Shown one piece after another: positions 51,350-61,596 of a DNA stretch of 64,000 nt. The DNA comes from Microbacterium sp. T2.11-28. GTDB lineage: Bacteria > Actinomycetota > Actinomycetes > Actinomycetales > Microbacteriaceae. Both the position numbers and the translations under genes were made by a program. Every line of letters starts with the position of its first letter. Positions within the stretch are counted from its first letter, which is position 1. The DNA is taken from the NCBI RefSeq assembly GCF_950097975.1, contig NZ_CATNHF010000023.1:62001-126000 (forward strand). The letters are read 5' to 3'. Below the pieces are notes generated by a model, which made no database searches, was not told the origin of the DNA, and was given only the letters and a program-made list of their open reading frames with translations.

Positions 51350-51952
51350 ATGACGGATGCTGCCGACCTCGACGCGATCGTCGCCGCCCTCTCGCAGCTG
51401 CGCGGCCGTCCCCCTCGCCCGCCGTTCGGGCCGGGTGGTCCGTTCGGACCCGGCGGGCACGGCGGCGGTGGGCACGGCGGCGGCGGGAGCCACGGCGGGG
51501 GCGGTCACGACGCCCACGACGCGGGCGGCCGCGGCGACGGCCCGGGCGGGCGAGGGCGCCCCGGCGGACCTGGCTGGGGCCACGGTCCCTTCGCTCCCCA
51601 CGCGCGCTTCGGCGGCGGACCGGCGCGACTGCGCCTGCTCGACGCCCTCGCGGCAGCCTCCCACCCCCTCTCGGTGAGCGAGGTGGGCGAGGCGATCGGG
51701 GTGGACCAGCCGCGGGCCTCCCGTCTGATCCAGCAGGCCGTCGACCTCGGCCTCGTGCAGCGCGAGGCCGATCCCGACGACGCGCGCCGCACCCGCGTCG
51801 CCCTCACCGAGCAGGGGAGCCGGATCGCCCGTGGCTTCCGCGGCGAGCGGCGGGAGCGCATCCAGACCGCGCTCGCCGGATTCAGCGACGCCGAGCGCGC
51901 CGAGCTCGCGCGTCTGCTCTCCAAGCTCGCAGCGGCGTGGCCCCAGGCCTGA
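51350..51952 (+). CDS. MarR-family regulator with Gly/His-rich N-terminal tail
   Basis: A 200-residue protein. Residues ~20-85 are almost all Gly, His, Pro and Asp (repeats of GGHGGGG). Residues ~95-190 form a MarR-type winged helix: LSVSEVGEAIGVDQPRASRLIQ, then the wing RREADPDDARRTRVALTEQG. ATG at 51350 is a choice; GGAGG is only one base before it, and ATGs at 51335 and 51308 are in frame, so the start is unsure. The tail could bind a metal or disorder the N-terminus. It is divergent from the PadR-like gene. Confidence 0.8.
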   Translation: MTDAADLDAIVAALSQLRGRPPRPPFGPGGPFGPGGHGGGGHGGGGSHGGGGHDAHDAGGRGDGPGGRGRPGGPGWGHGPFAPHARFGGGPARLRLLDALAAASHPLSVSEVGEAIGVDQPRASRLIQQAVDLGLVQREADPDDARRTRVALTEQGSRIARGFRGERRERIQTALAGFSDAERAELARLLSKLAAAWPQA

Positions 51953-51982
51953 CCGACTTCCCATTGGGCGCGTCGCCCGGTG

Positions 51983-52062
51983 CACAACTCCGGACATCCG
52001 GGCCGCAGGGCGACGCATCGGCCGCTTCCGCCCCTCGAGCGCCAGGCGCTTCCGGAGTTGTG
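51983..52062. repeat. 12-bp inverted repeat with 56-base interior
   Basis: CACAACTCCGGA at 51983-51994 and its exact complement at 52051-52062. It is between the converging MarR and MFS genes. The interior is GC-rich with some further pairing. It may be a terminator or a repeated palindromic element of the genome. Confidence 0.7.
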
Positions 52063-52084
52063 AACGCGCGACCGGCTCGACCGG

Positions 52085-53479
52085 TCAGTCGATGGCGACC
52101 TGCTGGGTCTTCACCGGCAGCATGAGCAGCAGGCCCGCCAGCAGGATGATCACGATGCCGAGGATGCCCAGGCGCGTATCGCCGGACAGTCCGACGAAGA
52201 GGGCGAACAGTCCGGGCGCCAGGAAAGACACCGCGCGGCCGGTGGTGGCATACAGGCCGAAGACCTCGCCCTCGCGCCCCTCGGGCGTGATCCGCGCCAG
52301 GAACGATCGCGACGCCGACTGGATCGGCCCCACGAACATGCACAGGATGAGCCCGACGATCCAGAAGCCGACCGCGGCGGTGCCGATGAAGAGCACCGCG
52401 GTGCCGGCGATCACGAGCCCGATGAGCGAGGCCATGATGACGTTCTTCGGACCGAAGCGGTCGTCGAGGCGTCCGGCGAGGATCGTCGAGACGCCCGCCA
52501 CGACGTTGGCGGCGACGGCGAAATAGAGCACCTGCGTCGACGTGAAGCCGAACACCTGTGCGGCGATGATCGCGCCGAAGGTGAAGACGCCGGCCAGGCC
52601 GTCGCGGAACACGGCGCTCGCCAGCAGGAACTGCAGCACCTGGCGATTGCCGTGCCAGAGCTTGCGGAGCGTGCCGAACAGCACGCGGTAGGAGGCGAAG
52701 AAGCCGACCCGGTTCGCGCGGGCGCGGGCGGGGATCTCGGGAACGCGCAGCAGCACCGGGATCGCGAAGACGGCGAACCACACGGCCGAGGCGAGCACCG
52801 CCAAGCGGATGCTGAGTCCGCCCTCCTCGGTGATCCCGAGCGGGCCTGGCTCGTCGCCCAGCCCGATGAAGCCGACGAGGAGGATGATCAGCAGCACGAT
52901 CCCGCCGACGTAGCCCATGCCCCACCCGAAGCCCGAGACGCGGCCCATGTTCTCGCGGGTGGAGACCTGCACGAGCATCGCGTTGTAGTTGACGCCCGCG
53001 AACTCGAAGAAGACGTTGCCGACGGCCAGGAGCGTCGCCCCGAGGACGAGGTACCCGGGCGTTCCCTCGACGAACACCATCGCCGCCATCGCCAGCACGA
53101 CGACGCCCGTGTTGATCCCGAGCCAGAGCTTGCGGCGCCCCGAGCCGTCGGAGCGCTGGCCGAGCACGGGGGCCAGGACGGCGATGAGGATGCCGGCGAT
53201 CATCAGCGCCACGCCGATCAGCGACGCGTTGGACGCCTCGGCGGCGACGAGGGCGGGGTCCTCGGCGTTGCCGCCCGCGGCCTCGACGATCGCCGGATCG
53301 ATGAAGTAGCTGCTGGAGAGGTAGGTGCTGAAGACGAATGTCGTGACGACGGCGTTGAACGCCGCCGAACCCCAGTCCCAGAGCGCCCACGCCAGGACGC
53401 CGGGCTTGCGGGTGGCCTCGGTCGTGCCCGCCGCCGCGGCGTGGACGGAGTCGGGTGCGGGCTGGTCGGGGAGCGACAT
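52085..53479 (-). CDS. MFS transporter, UMF1/Atg22-like
   Basis: A 464-residue membrane protein with about 12 helices. VLAWALWDWGSAAFNAVVTTFVF at the start is the Atg22/UMF1 signature, followed by RSDGSGRRK and FEFAGVNYNAMLV. Atg22-like proteins export amino acids in yeast; bacterial functions are not established. ATG at 53479 is preferred because TAGCGT (complement of 53487-53492) is 7 bases before it, a leaderless promoter; a GTG at 53488 overlaps that -10. Confidence 0.9.
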   Translation of the reverse strand: MSLPDQPAPDSVHAAAAGTTEATRKPGVLAWALWDWGSAAFNAVVTTFVFSTYLSSSYFIDPAIVEAAGGNAEDPALVAAEASNASLIGVALMIAGILIAVLAPVLGQRSDGSGRRKLWLGINTGVVVLAMAAMVFVEGTPGYLVLGATLLAVGNVFFEFAGVNYNAMLVQVSTRENMGRVSGFGWGMGYVGGIVLLIILLVGFIGLGDEPGPLGITEEGGLSIRLAVLASAVWFAVFAIPVLLRVPEIPARARANRVGFFASYRVLFGTLRKLWHGNRQVLQFLLASAVFRDGLAGVFTFGAIIAAQVFGFTSTQVLYFAVAANVVAGVSTILAGRLDDRFGPKNVIMASLIGLVIAGTAVLFIGTAAVGFWIVGLILCMFVGPIQSASRSFLARITPEGREGEVFGLYATTGRAVSFLAPGLFALFVGLSGDTRLGILGIVIILLAGLLLMLPVKTQQVAID

Positions 53480-53564
53480 GTGGGTCACGCTAGGACTCTT
53501 CCGTGAACGGAGGGTGCCGCACCCGCGACGGGTGCTGCACCCCCGCGGCGGTGCGGGGGTGTGC

Positions 53565-54146
53565 TCAGGCTACCGGCGCCGTGCCCCGGCGCCCCGCCCA
53601 TTCGCGTTCCAGGATCGCGTAGCGGCCGGTGTCGGTCCACTCGCCCTTGAGGAACATGTCCTCGACGAAGTGTCCCTCGTGGCGCATGCCCAGGCGCAGG
53701 CACAGCGCGACCGAGGCGTCGTTGCGGGGATCGAGCTCCGCGTACACGCGGTGCAGGCCGAGGTCGTCGAAGCAGTAGGCGAGGAGCAGGCGCGCCGCCT
53801 CGGCGGCGTATCCCCGGCCCTGCGCCGCCGGGAGCAGGATCCAGCCGATCTCGGCGGTGCGGTCGTCGACGCTCTTGAGGTCGAGGTACATCGTCCCGAT
53901 GAAGTCGCCGTGCTCGTCGCGGATGGTGGGCTGCAGGTAGTCGCCCGGCTCGGCCAGGCGGAGCGCCGCGGCATCGCGGGCGAGCACCTCTTCGACCTTC
54001 TCCCGGGTGCGGGGCTCGTAGAGCAGGTAGCGGCACACCTCGGGGTCGGACTGCATCGCGTAGAGGGGCTCGATGTCGTCCGGGCGCAGCGGGTCGAGGG
54101 TGACGCGGGGGCCGACCAGGCGGGTGAAGACGGCGGGCAGGGACAT
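53565..54146 (-). CDS. GNAT-family N-acetyltransferase (RimJ/RimL-like)
   Basis: A 193-residue acetyltransferase. LVGPRVTLDPLRPDDIEPLY is the RimJ-like first strand, and PAAQGRGYAAEAARLLLAYCF holds the acetyl-CoA loop Q/RxxGxG/A (GRGYAAEA). VYAELDPRNDASVALCLRLGM is the last strand and helix. ATG at 54146 is chosen; ATG at 54155 is in frame and possible. Targets may be protein N-termini or small amines. It diverges from the dnaK operon. Confidence 0.9.
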   Translation of the reverse strand: MSLPAVFTRLVGPRVTLDPLRPDDIEPLYAMQSDPEVCRYLLYEPRTREKVEEVLARDAAALRLAEPGDYLQPTIRDEHGDFIGTMYLDLKSVDDRTAEIGWILLPAAQGRGYAAEAARLLLAYCFDDLGLHRVYAELDPRNDASVALCLRLGMRHEGHFVEDMFLKGEWTDTGRYAILEREWAGRRGTAPVA

Positions 54147-54194
54147 GGCATCCATCCTGCCCGCCGGGCGGGGTCCGGCGCGGGCAGACGTGCG

Positions 54195-54260
54195 GAAAGC
54201 AGGCCCGACTGCCGGGGTGGGCGCCGCCGGGGACGCCTCCGGCCGATCCAGCCTGCTTTC
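54195..54260. repeat. 10-bp inverted repeat with 46-base interior
   Basis: GAAAGCAGGC at 54195-54204 and its complement at 54251-54260, in the 324-base gap between the acetyltransferase and dnaK. Apart from this and the dnaK promoter I see nothing else in the gap. Confidence 0.6.
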
Positions 54261-54333
54261 GCCCCCGTCCGCGGTGCAGAGGCCCACGCCGGCCGCCGCC
54301 GGCCGACGCCCAGCAGTCGGCACCGCACCTGAA

Positions 54334-56330
<1,997 letters not shown>

Positions 56331-56332
56331 GC

Positions 56333-56932
56333 ATGACGAACAAGGACTTCGACAAGCCTGAAGACGGCGACGAGGTCCTCGGCGAGGAGGGGTCGGATGC
56401 CACGGCATCCGACCCTGAGTCGCAAGAGGACGAGCTGACGATCGACGACATCCTGGGCGCCGCCCAGAACGATGACGCCGCCGTGGCCGACGCCCCCGCG
56501 GAGGAGCACGACCTGCTCCTCGACCTGAAGCGCCTGCAGGCGGAGTACGCGAACTATCGCCGTCGCACCGAGGACCAGCGCGAGGTCGAGATCGAGCGCG
56601 CCAAGGGCGCGGTCGCGAAGGGTCTGCTGCCGGTGCTCGACGACCTGGACCGCGCCGAGAAGCACGGCGACCTGGTGGAGGGCTCGGCGCTCACCGCGAT
56701 CGCCGAGAAGCTGCGCGCCGTCGTGGCGCGCCTGGGCGTGGAGACCTACGGCGCGGCCGGCGACACGTTCGACCCGCAGCAGCACGAGGCGATCTTCCAG
56801 GCCCCGACGCTCGGCACCGAGACGCCGACCATCCTCGAGGTCGTCGAGGTGGGCTACCGCCTCGGCGCGATCGAGCTGCGGCCGGCGAAGGTCGTCGTCG
56901 CCGTTCCGGCGTCGACCTCAGGGACCGACTAG
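56333..56932 (+). CDS. grpE: Nucleotide exchange factor GrpE
   Basis: A 199-residue protein. An acidic disordered N-terminus is followed by the coiled-coil (LLLDLKRLQAEYANYRRRTEDQ) and the beta domain with FDPQQHEAIFQAP and VVEVGYRLG-ELRPAKVVVA. It releases ADP from DnaK. It starts 2 bases after dnaK, so translation is likely coupled. Confidence 0.97.
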   Translation: MTNKDFDKPEDGDEVLGEEGSDATASDPESQEDELTIDDILGAAQNDDAAVADAPAEEHDLLLDLKRLQAEYANYRRRTEDQREVEIERAKGAVAKGLLPVLDDLDRAEKHGDLVEGSALTAIAEKLRAVVARLGVETYGAAGDTFDPQQHEAIFQAPTLGTETPTILEVVEVGYRLGAIELRPAKVVVAVPASTSGTD

Positions 56933-56939
56933 GAGACGT

Positions 56940-57926
56940 ATGGCCAGTCAGGACTGGTTCGACAGGGACTTCTACAAGGTCCTGGGTGTCGCCAAGGACG
57001 TCTCCGACGCCGATCTCAAGAAGACGTACCGCAAGCTCGCGCGCCAGTACCATCCCGATTCGACGCAGGGCGACCCGGTCGCCGAGGCGAAGTTCAAGGA
57101 GATCAGCGAGGCGTACGCCGTGCTGAGCGACAAGGAGCAGCGCCAGGAGTACGACCAGATCCGCGCGATGGGATCGGGCAGCGCCCGCTTCCAGGCGCCG
57201 GGCTCGTCCGGCGGCGGCTTCGAGGACGTCTTCAGCCGCTTCGGCGGCGGGACGCGCACGCAGCAGGCCGACTTCGACGACCTGTTCGCCATGTTCGGCG
57301 AGCAGTCGGGCGGCCGCTTCGGCTCCGGCCGGTTCGGGCAGCCGACCGGGGGGTTCCGCGGTTTCGGCGGACCGCAGCGCGGCGCCGATGTCTCGGCGCG
57401 CACGACGCTGGATTTCCAGACCGCCGTCAAGGGCGAGACGATCACGCTCCAGGGCGAGGACGGCAAGCCGTTCAAGGTCAAGATCCCCGCGGGTGTCTCG
57501 GACGGCCAGAAGATCCGGCTGCGCGGTCGTGGTCGTCCCTCTCCCGACGGGGGCGAGGCCGGTGACATCGTGGTGTCGGTGACCGTGCGTCCGCATCCCG
57601 TGTTCAGCCGCGACGGACTGAACCTGCGCGTGACCGTGCCGGTGACCTTCACCGAGGCGGCTCTCGGGGCGACCATCGAGGTCCCGACGCTCGGCGGCGA
57701 TCCCGTCAAGCTGCGGGTGGCGCCGGGCACGCCCTCGGGACGCGTCCTGCGCGTCAAGGGGCGCGGCGTGGAGTCCAGCAAGGGCACCGGCGACCTCCTC
57801 GCGGAGGTGCAGGTGGCGGTTCCCGCACATCTCGACGACCGTGCGCGCGAGGCGCTCGAGCGGTTCCAGGACCTGGAGCCGAAGGAGAACCCGCGCGCCG
57901 AGCTGATGAGCAGGGCACGCGAATGA
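56940..57926 (+). CDS. dnaJ: DnaJ-family chaperone without zinc finger (CbpA/type-II like)
   Basis: A 328-residue J-protein. The J domain (residues ~10-75) contains YRKLARQYHPDS with the HPD motif. A Gly/Phe-rich region with FGGG, FRGFGG repeats spans ~78-150. The two beta-barrel peptide-binding domains follow directly (DFQTAVKGETITL, VTVRPHPVFSRDGLNL); the CxxCxGxG zinc finger is absent, so it is type II in layout. It stimulates DnaK ATPase activity and delivers clients. The stop overlaps the hspR start (ATGA). Confidence 0.95.
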   Translation: MASQDWFDRDFYKVLGVAKDVSDADLKKTYRKLARQYHPDSTQGDPVAEAKFKEISEAYAVLSDKEQRQEYDQIRAMGSGSARFQAPGSSGGGFEDVFSRFGGGTRTQQADFDDLFAMFGEQSGGRFGSGRFGQPTGGFRGFGGPQRGADVSARTTLDFQTAVKGETITLQGEDGKPFKVKIPAGVSDGQKIRLRGRGRPSPDGGEAGDIVVSVTVRPHPVFSRDGLNLRVTVPVTFTEAALGATIEVPTLGGDPVKLRVAPGTPSGRVLRVKGRGVESSKGTGDLLAEVQVAVPAHLDDRAREALERFQDLEPKENPRAELMSRARE

Positions 57927-58360
57927 GCGATCCCGACGTAGACGAGGAGACCCCGATCTTCGCGATCGCGGTCGCCGCCGAGCTCGCGGGCATGCACCCG
58001 CAGACTCTCCGCCAGTACGACCGGCTGGGCCTCGTCGTGCCCGGACGCACCCAGGGCGGATCGCGTCGCTACTCGCTGCGCCACGTGAAGCAGCTCCGCG
58101 AGGTCGCGGCGCTGTCCGCGGAGGGCATCAGCCTTCCCGCGATCTCGCGCATCATCGAGCTCGAGAACAGCGTGCGCTCCCTGCAGCGGCAGGTCGGCGA
58201 GCTGGAGCAGCGCCTGCGCGACGAGGTCGACCAGCGCCGCGGTGCCCGGGTCTTCGCCGCCGGCGCCTCCGGCTCGGTGGTGACCCTGCGCCACGGCACG
58301 CGGGTGCGGAGGGCCACCGAGGTGGTCGTCTGGCGCCCACCGGCCTCCGACGCGGATTGA
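57923..58360 (+). CDS. hspR: Heat-shock repressor HspR (MerR family)
   Basis: A 145-residue MerR-type regulator. FAIAVAAELAGMHPQTLRQYDRLGLVVPGRT is the winged helix, and RRYSLRHVKQLREVAALSAEGISLPAISRIIELE the second helix pair. A coiled coil (~85-110) and a basic tail follow. It represses the dnaK operon by binding HAIR sites; two occur at the dnaK promoter here. Overlap with dnaJ places it under its own control. Confidence 0.96.
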   Translation: MSDPDVDEETPIFAIAVAAELAGMHPQTLRQYDRLGLVVPGRTQGGSRRYSLRHVKQLREVAALSAEGISLPAISRIIELENSVRSLQRQVGELEQRLRDEVDQRRGARVFAAGASGSVVTLRHGTRVRRATEVVVWRPPASDAD

Positions 58361-58370
58361 CCCCCGCACC

Positions 58371-58443
58371 GGATTCGGAGCATGTCGCCGGATTCGGAGC
58401 ACACGACGCGGATCCTCCGAATCCGCGGTGATCCTCCGAATCC
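58371..58443. repeat. Nested palindrome of four 10-bp units, bidirectional terminator candidate
   Basis: GGATTCGGAG stands at 58371-58380 and 58390-58399; its complement CTCCGAATCC at 58415-58424 and 58434-58443. Both pairs have a 19-base period and 9-base gaps. The inner units can pair over a 15-base loop and the outer ones enclose them, giving two stems split by a symmetric 9x9 internal loop. It lies between the converging hspR and DUF2252 genes. Confidence 0.85.
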
Positions 58444-58444
58444 G

Positions 58445-59794
58445 CTACGCCCGAGCGGCGAGGAACGCGTCGTAGTCGGCGCGCGACAGGTCCGCGTACG
58501 CGTAGGCCCAGGTGGTGAGCGCCTCGGCCAGCGTGCGCCCGCTGCCGACGTATCCGGCGACGTTCGTCGCGTTCGGCGACTGGCTGTGCGCGCGGGCGAG
58601 CGTGACCGCGCAGGCCCGGGCGTAGAGGGCGAACGGCCCGTCCTCGAGCGTCTCGATGTCGATGCCGCCCTTCATGTCGCGGAACTGGCGCACGTAGTAG
58701 TCGCCCGTCCGGCCGCGCAGGTGTCCGAGGAAGGGATCGGACACGCCCTGGAGGATCCGCTGCATCGACACCACCCGGGATCCCTCGCCGCTCTCCGCCC
58801 ACTGCTGATCGAGGCCTTCGGGCTGCGGGCACCGGCCGTGCTCGATGAGCACGCTCCGGCCTGCCTCCTTCGTCTGGAGCAGCAGGGCGCTGCCGTCGCC
58901 GTCCTGCAGCACGGTGACGAAGCAGCGCGTTCCCACGCTGCCGACCCCGACCGCGCGGCGGACCGTGTCCGAGACGCGGTAGTGCCGCAGCAGGAGGCGG
59001 ATGTCCACCCCGGCGGTCGCCCGATAGCCGGCGAACGCGCCCTCGACGAGGGCTGCCGTGAGCTCGTCGAGGTGCGTCATGGCCGGCGGCTCCTCGACGA
59101 AGCGGAGCCTGCCGGTGGCATCGGCCTCGGTGAGCTTGCGCGCGGCGCGCTCTGCGGTGCGGCGCTCCGCATGCCGGATCGCGGCGCGCACCACGCGCCG
59201 CCCGGCCTTGTCGCGCACCGCGCGCCCGCCCGACACGTCGAAGTGCTCGTAGTAGCGCGCCAGCGCGCTGCGGCGCGTGTAGGCGGCGATGGCCTGCGCG
59301 TAGGCGCGCACCGTGACGCGCGCGGCATCCGTCACCACCCGCTCGTCGCGGCCCGTCGCCTGCCCGGCGATGACGACGCTCGTCACGAGGCGCTTGACGT
59401 CCCACTCCCAGGGCGCCCACGCGGCCTCGTCGAAGTCGTTCAGATCGAAGACGAGGCTGCGCTGCGGCGACGCGTAGAGGCCGAAATTCGCGACGTGGGC
59501 GTCGCCGCAGGATGCGACGGGGATGCCGCTGCCGGGGCTCCGGGCGAGGTCGGCCGCCATGAGCGCGGCGGTCCCGCGGTAGAACGCGAACGGGCTCGCC
59601 GCCATCCGCTCGGCCCGCAGCGGCACCAGCTCGGCGACGCGTCCGGCGTTCTGCGACGCGAGGATCCCGAGCGGATCGCGGCCGTCGGTCGCGAGCTCGG
59701 CGAGGCTTCGCCGGGGCGCGGCCCGTCGTGCCGCTCGCCCCTCGGCGACGCGCTGCTCTCGGGAGGGCGGGGGCTCCCAGGCGGGTCCGGTCAT
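58445..59794 (-). CDS. DUF2252 family protein
   Basis: A 449-residue protein with the DUF2252 pattern: FYRGTAALMAADLA, SCGDAHVANFGLYASPQRSLVFDLNDFDEA and WDVKRLVTSVVIAG near the N-terminus, then a long helical C-terminal part with FRDMKGGIDIE. GDAHVANFG and FDLNDFDEA resemble the catalytic and metal motifs of kinase-like phosphotransferases, so a kinase fold has been suggested for the family; activity is not known to me. It lies 4 bases after the potassium channel gene and is probably cotranscribed. Confidence 0.85.
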   Translation of the reverse strand: MTGPAWEPPPSREQRVAEGRAARRAAPRRSLAELATDGRDPLGILASQNAGRVAELVPLRAERMAASPFAFYRGTAALMAADLARSPGSGIPVASCGDAHVANFGLYASPQRSLVFDLNDFDEAAWAPWEWDVKRLVTSVVIAGQATGRDERVVTDAARVTVRAYAQAIAAYTRRSALARYYEHFDVSGGRAVRDKAGRRVVRAAIRHAERRTAERAARKLTEADATGRLRFVEEPPAMTHLDELTAALVEGAFAGYRATAGVDIRLLLRHYRVSDTVRRAVGVGSVGTRCFVTVLQDGDGSALLLQTKEAGRSVLIEHGRCPQPEGLDQQWAESGEGSRVVSMQRILQGVSDPFLGHLRGRTGDYYVRQFRDMKGGIDIETLEDGPFALYARACAVTLARAHSQSPNATNVAGYVGSGRTLAEALTTWAYAYADLSRADYDAFLAARA

Positions 59795-59798
59795 GTCG

Positions 59799-60524
59799 TC
59801 ATCCTGACATCGGGGGCCGCGGGGACTCGTGCGACGCCGGCATGCCGGCCCGCTCGCTCTCGCGCACGCGGGCGGTGCGCTGGATCTGGTCGTTCAGCGC
59901 CGAGATGACCGTCGCGCTCGTCACACCCAGCACGACGAGGCCTCCCATCATCAGGCCGACGGCGATCGTCCGGCCCGCGAGGGTGACGGGCACGAAGTCG
60001 CCGTAGCCCACGGTCGCGATCGTCGAGAAGCCCCACCAGATCGCATCTCCCAGATCCACGATGCTCGCGCGCGGGTCGCCGCGCTCGGCGAGCCACACGA
60101 GGGTGGACGCCGTGAAGACGAAGAGGAAGGTGAACATCGTCACCAGGATCACCAGCCGGGCCCGCTGCCGGGCGGGCGTCACCCGGAACCACGGCAGACG
60201 CCAGACGTAGGCGATGATCACGAACGGCCGGAGGTAGGCGACGGCGAGGGAGACCGCCTCGAACCACCGCGTGCGGAAGAAGGCGCGCGTATCGCCGCTG
60301 AGGACCCAGCGGACGACGAAGTCGGCAGCGAAGACGATCCAGGTGGCGGCGATCGTGGTCCACATCGCGGTGCGCCACGGTGTGGCCGGGCCGAGGTCGG
60401 CCAGCACCCACACCCAGGCGGCGAAGAACGCCAGCGACAGGACGAACAGCGGCCACGCGGTGCGGTCCTCCCACGCGAGGGTCCGCGGGGAGATGCCCCC
60501 GCTGTGCGCAGTCCGCGGCGTCAT
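59799..60524 (-). CDS. Potassium channel family protein (two-pore-type VIC ion channel)
   Basis: A 241-residue membrane protein. After a short N-tail there are about four hydrophobic segments, then the pore region with selectivity filter ATVGYGDF and a final helix (TIAVGLMMGGLVVLGVTSATVISALN). An Arg-containing segment (RWFEAVSLAVAYLRPFVII) resembles a degenerate voltage-sensor helix. The C-tail is short and hydrophilic. ATG at 60524 is preferred; ATG at 60533 and GTG at 60560 are in frame. It likely carries K+ at the cytoplasmic membrane. Confidence 0.92.
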   Translation of the reverse strand: MTPRTAHSGGISPRTLAWEDRTAWPLFVLSLAFFAAWVWVLADLGPATPWRTAMWTTIAATWIVFAADFVVRWVLSGDTRAFFRTRWFEAVSLAVAYLRPFVIIAYVWRLPWFRVTPARQRARLVILVTMFTFLFVFTASTLVWLAERGDPRASIVDLGDAIWWGFSTIATVGYGDFVPVTLAGRTIAVGLMMGGLVVLGVTSATVISALNDQIQRTARVRESERAGMPASHESPRPPMSG

Positions 60525-60601
60525 GGGGCCCATCCTGGCACCGCTCCCGCGCCGCCGCACGCGTCTGGGCGACCCCTGCTGCGTCCGCCCCCCGCCGGCG
60601 C

Positions 60602-60607
60602 TAGCGT
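60602..60607 (+). promoter_or_regulatory. Leaderless-type -10 of the FUSC-like gene
   Basis: TAGCGT lies 6 bases before the ATG at 60614. No ribosome site is present. It matches the -10 to start spacing seen at dcd and at 62233. Confidence 0.6.
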
Positions 60608-60613
60608 GGCGGC

Positions 60614-61591
60614 ATGGCTGACACCGGAGCCTCCGTCGCCCCCGCCGCTCCCGTGTCGTGGCGATGGGCGTCTTTCGTGCGGGGCGCGGTCTACGCGCTT
60701 CCCGCGATGGTCGTCGGGTGCGTCTGGCCGCTTCTCGGGATCGCCCTGGCGGTCGGCGTGATCCCGGTGGCCGCCCTCCCGCTGCCGGCGCGTCGTCGCC
60801 GGCGGGGGGTGCTGCCGCTGGTGGGCCTCCTCAGTGCGGCGTCGCTGCTGCTCGGATCGCTGCTGTCACCCCACCCGGCCGTGGCGGTGGCGGCCATGTT
60901 CGTCCTCGGCGTCGGAGCGGGACTGTGGGCGCGTGCAGCGCCGACCGGCCGCGCGGCGATGACGTTCTGCCTTCCTCTGATCGGGATCGGGCTGAGCTTC
61001 GATCCGGCGCCGGCGGCGGTGGCCGCCGCGCTCATCGTGGGAGGGTCCGTGTACGCCGGCCTCGTGTCGCTGCTCTGGCCGCAGGGAGAGCGGCCCGCCG
61101 CGCCCGCCGCGCCGACGCCCGATCGCGCCCGGCTGCTCGTCTACGCGTTCGTGCTGGGCGCGGTGGGCGCCACGGCGGCGGGGCTCGGGTTCGCGCTGCA
61201 CCTCGAGCACGTCGGCTGGGTGACGGGCGCGGCGCTCCTGGTGATGCGCCCGGCGCGGGAGCAGCTGCTGACGCGCAGCGTCGGGCGGGCGATCAGCGTC
61301 AGCATCGGAGCGCTGGCGGCGGCGCTGCTGGGGTCGGTCCCGGCGCCGCCGGCGCTGACTGCTCTGGCCGCCGGTGTCGCGGTCGCCGCGCTGGCGGCCT
61401 CCGCGGGCAGCCGCTGGTACGTCGCACCGGCCTTCACGACGTTCGTCGTGCTCACGCTCATCCTGGCCCTCCCCGGCGAGGACCCCGCGAGGCGTCTGGT
61501 CGAACGGGTCGTCGAGACCGGAATCGGGATCGGGATCGCCCTCGTGCTCGGCGCGCTCGTCCCGGCCGTCGCCGGCCGTCGTCGCGCGTAG
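60614..61591 (+). CDS. FUSC/aromatic-acid-exporter-like membrane protein
   Basis: A 325-residue protein made almost wholly of about ten hydrophobic segments in two halves. HVGWVTGAALLVMRPAREQLLTRSVGRAISV is the FUSC-type motif of the second half. A loop with Ala/Pro and Arg separates the halves. Such proteins are proposed efflux carriers for aromatic acids; the substrate here is unknown. It has a leaderless-type start. Its 3' end is 5 bases from the converging gene at 61597. Confidence 0.8.
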   Translation: MADTGASVAPAAPVSWRWASFVRGAVYALPAMVVGCVWPLLGIALAVGVIPVAALPLPARRRRRGVLPLVGLLSAASLLLGSLLSPHPAVAVAAMFVLGVGAGLWARAAPTGRAAMTFCLPLIGIGLSFDPAPAAVAAALIVGGSVYAGLVSLLWPQGERPAAPAAPTPDRARLLVYAFVLGAVGATAAGLGFALHLEHVGWVTGAALLVMRPAREQLLTRSVGRAISVSIGALAAALLGSVPAPPALTALAAGVAVAALAASAGSRWYVAPAFTTFVVLTLILALPGEDPARRLVERVVETGIGIGIALVLGALVPAVAGRRRA

Positions 61592-61596
61592 CGGGG

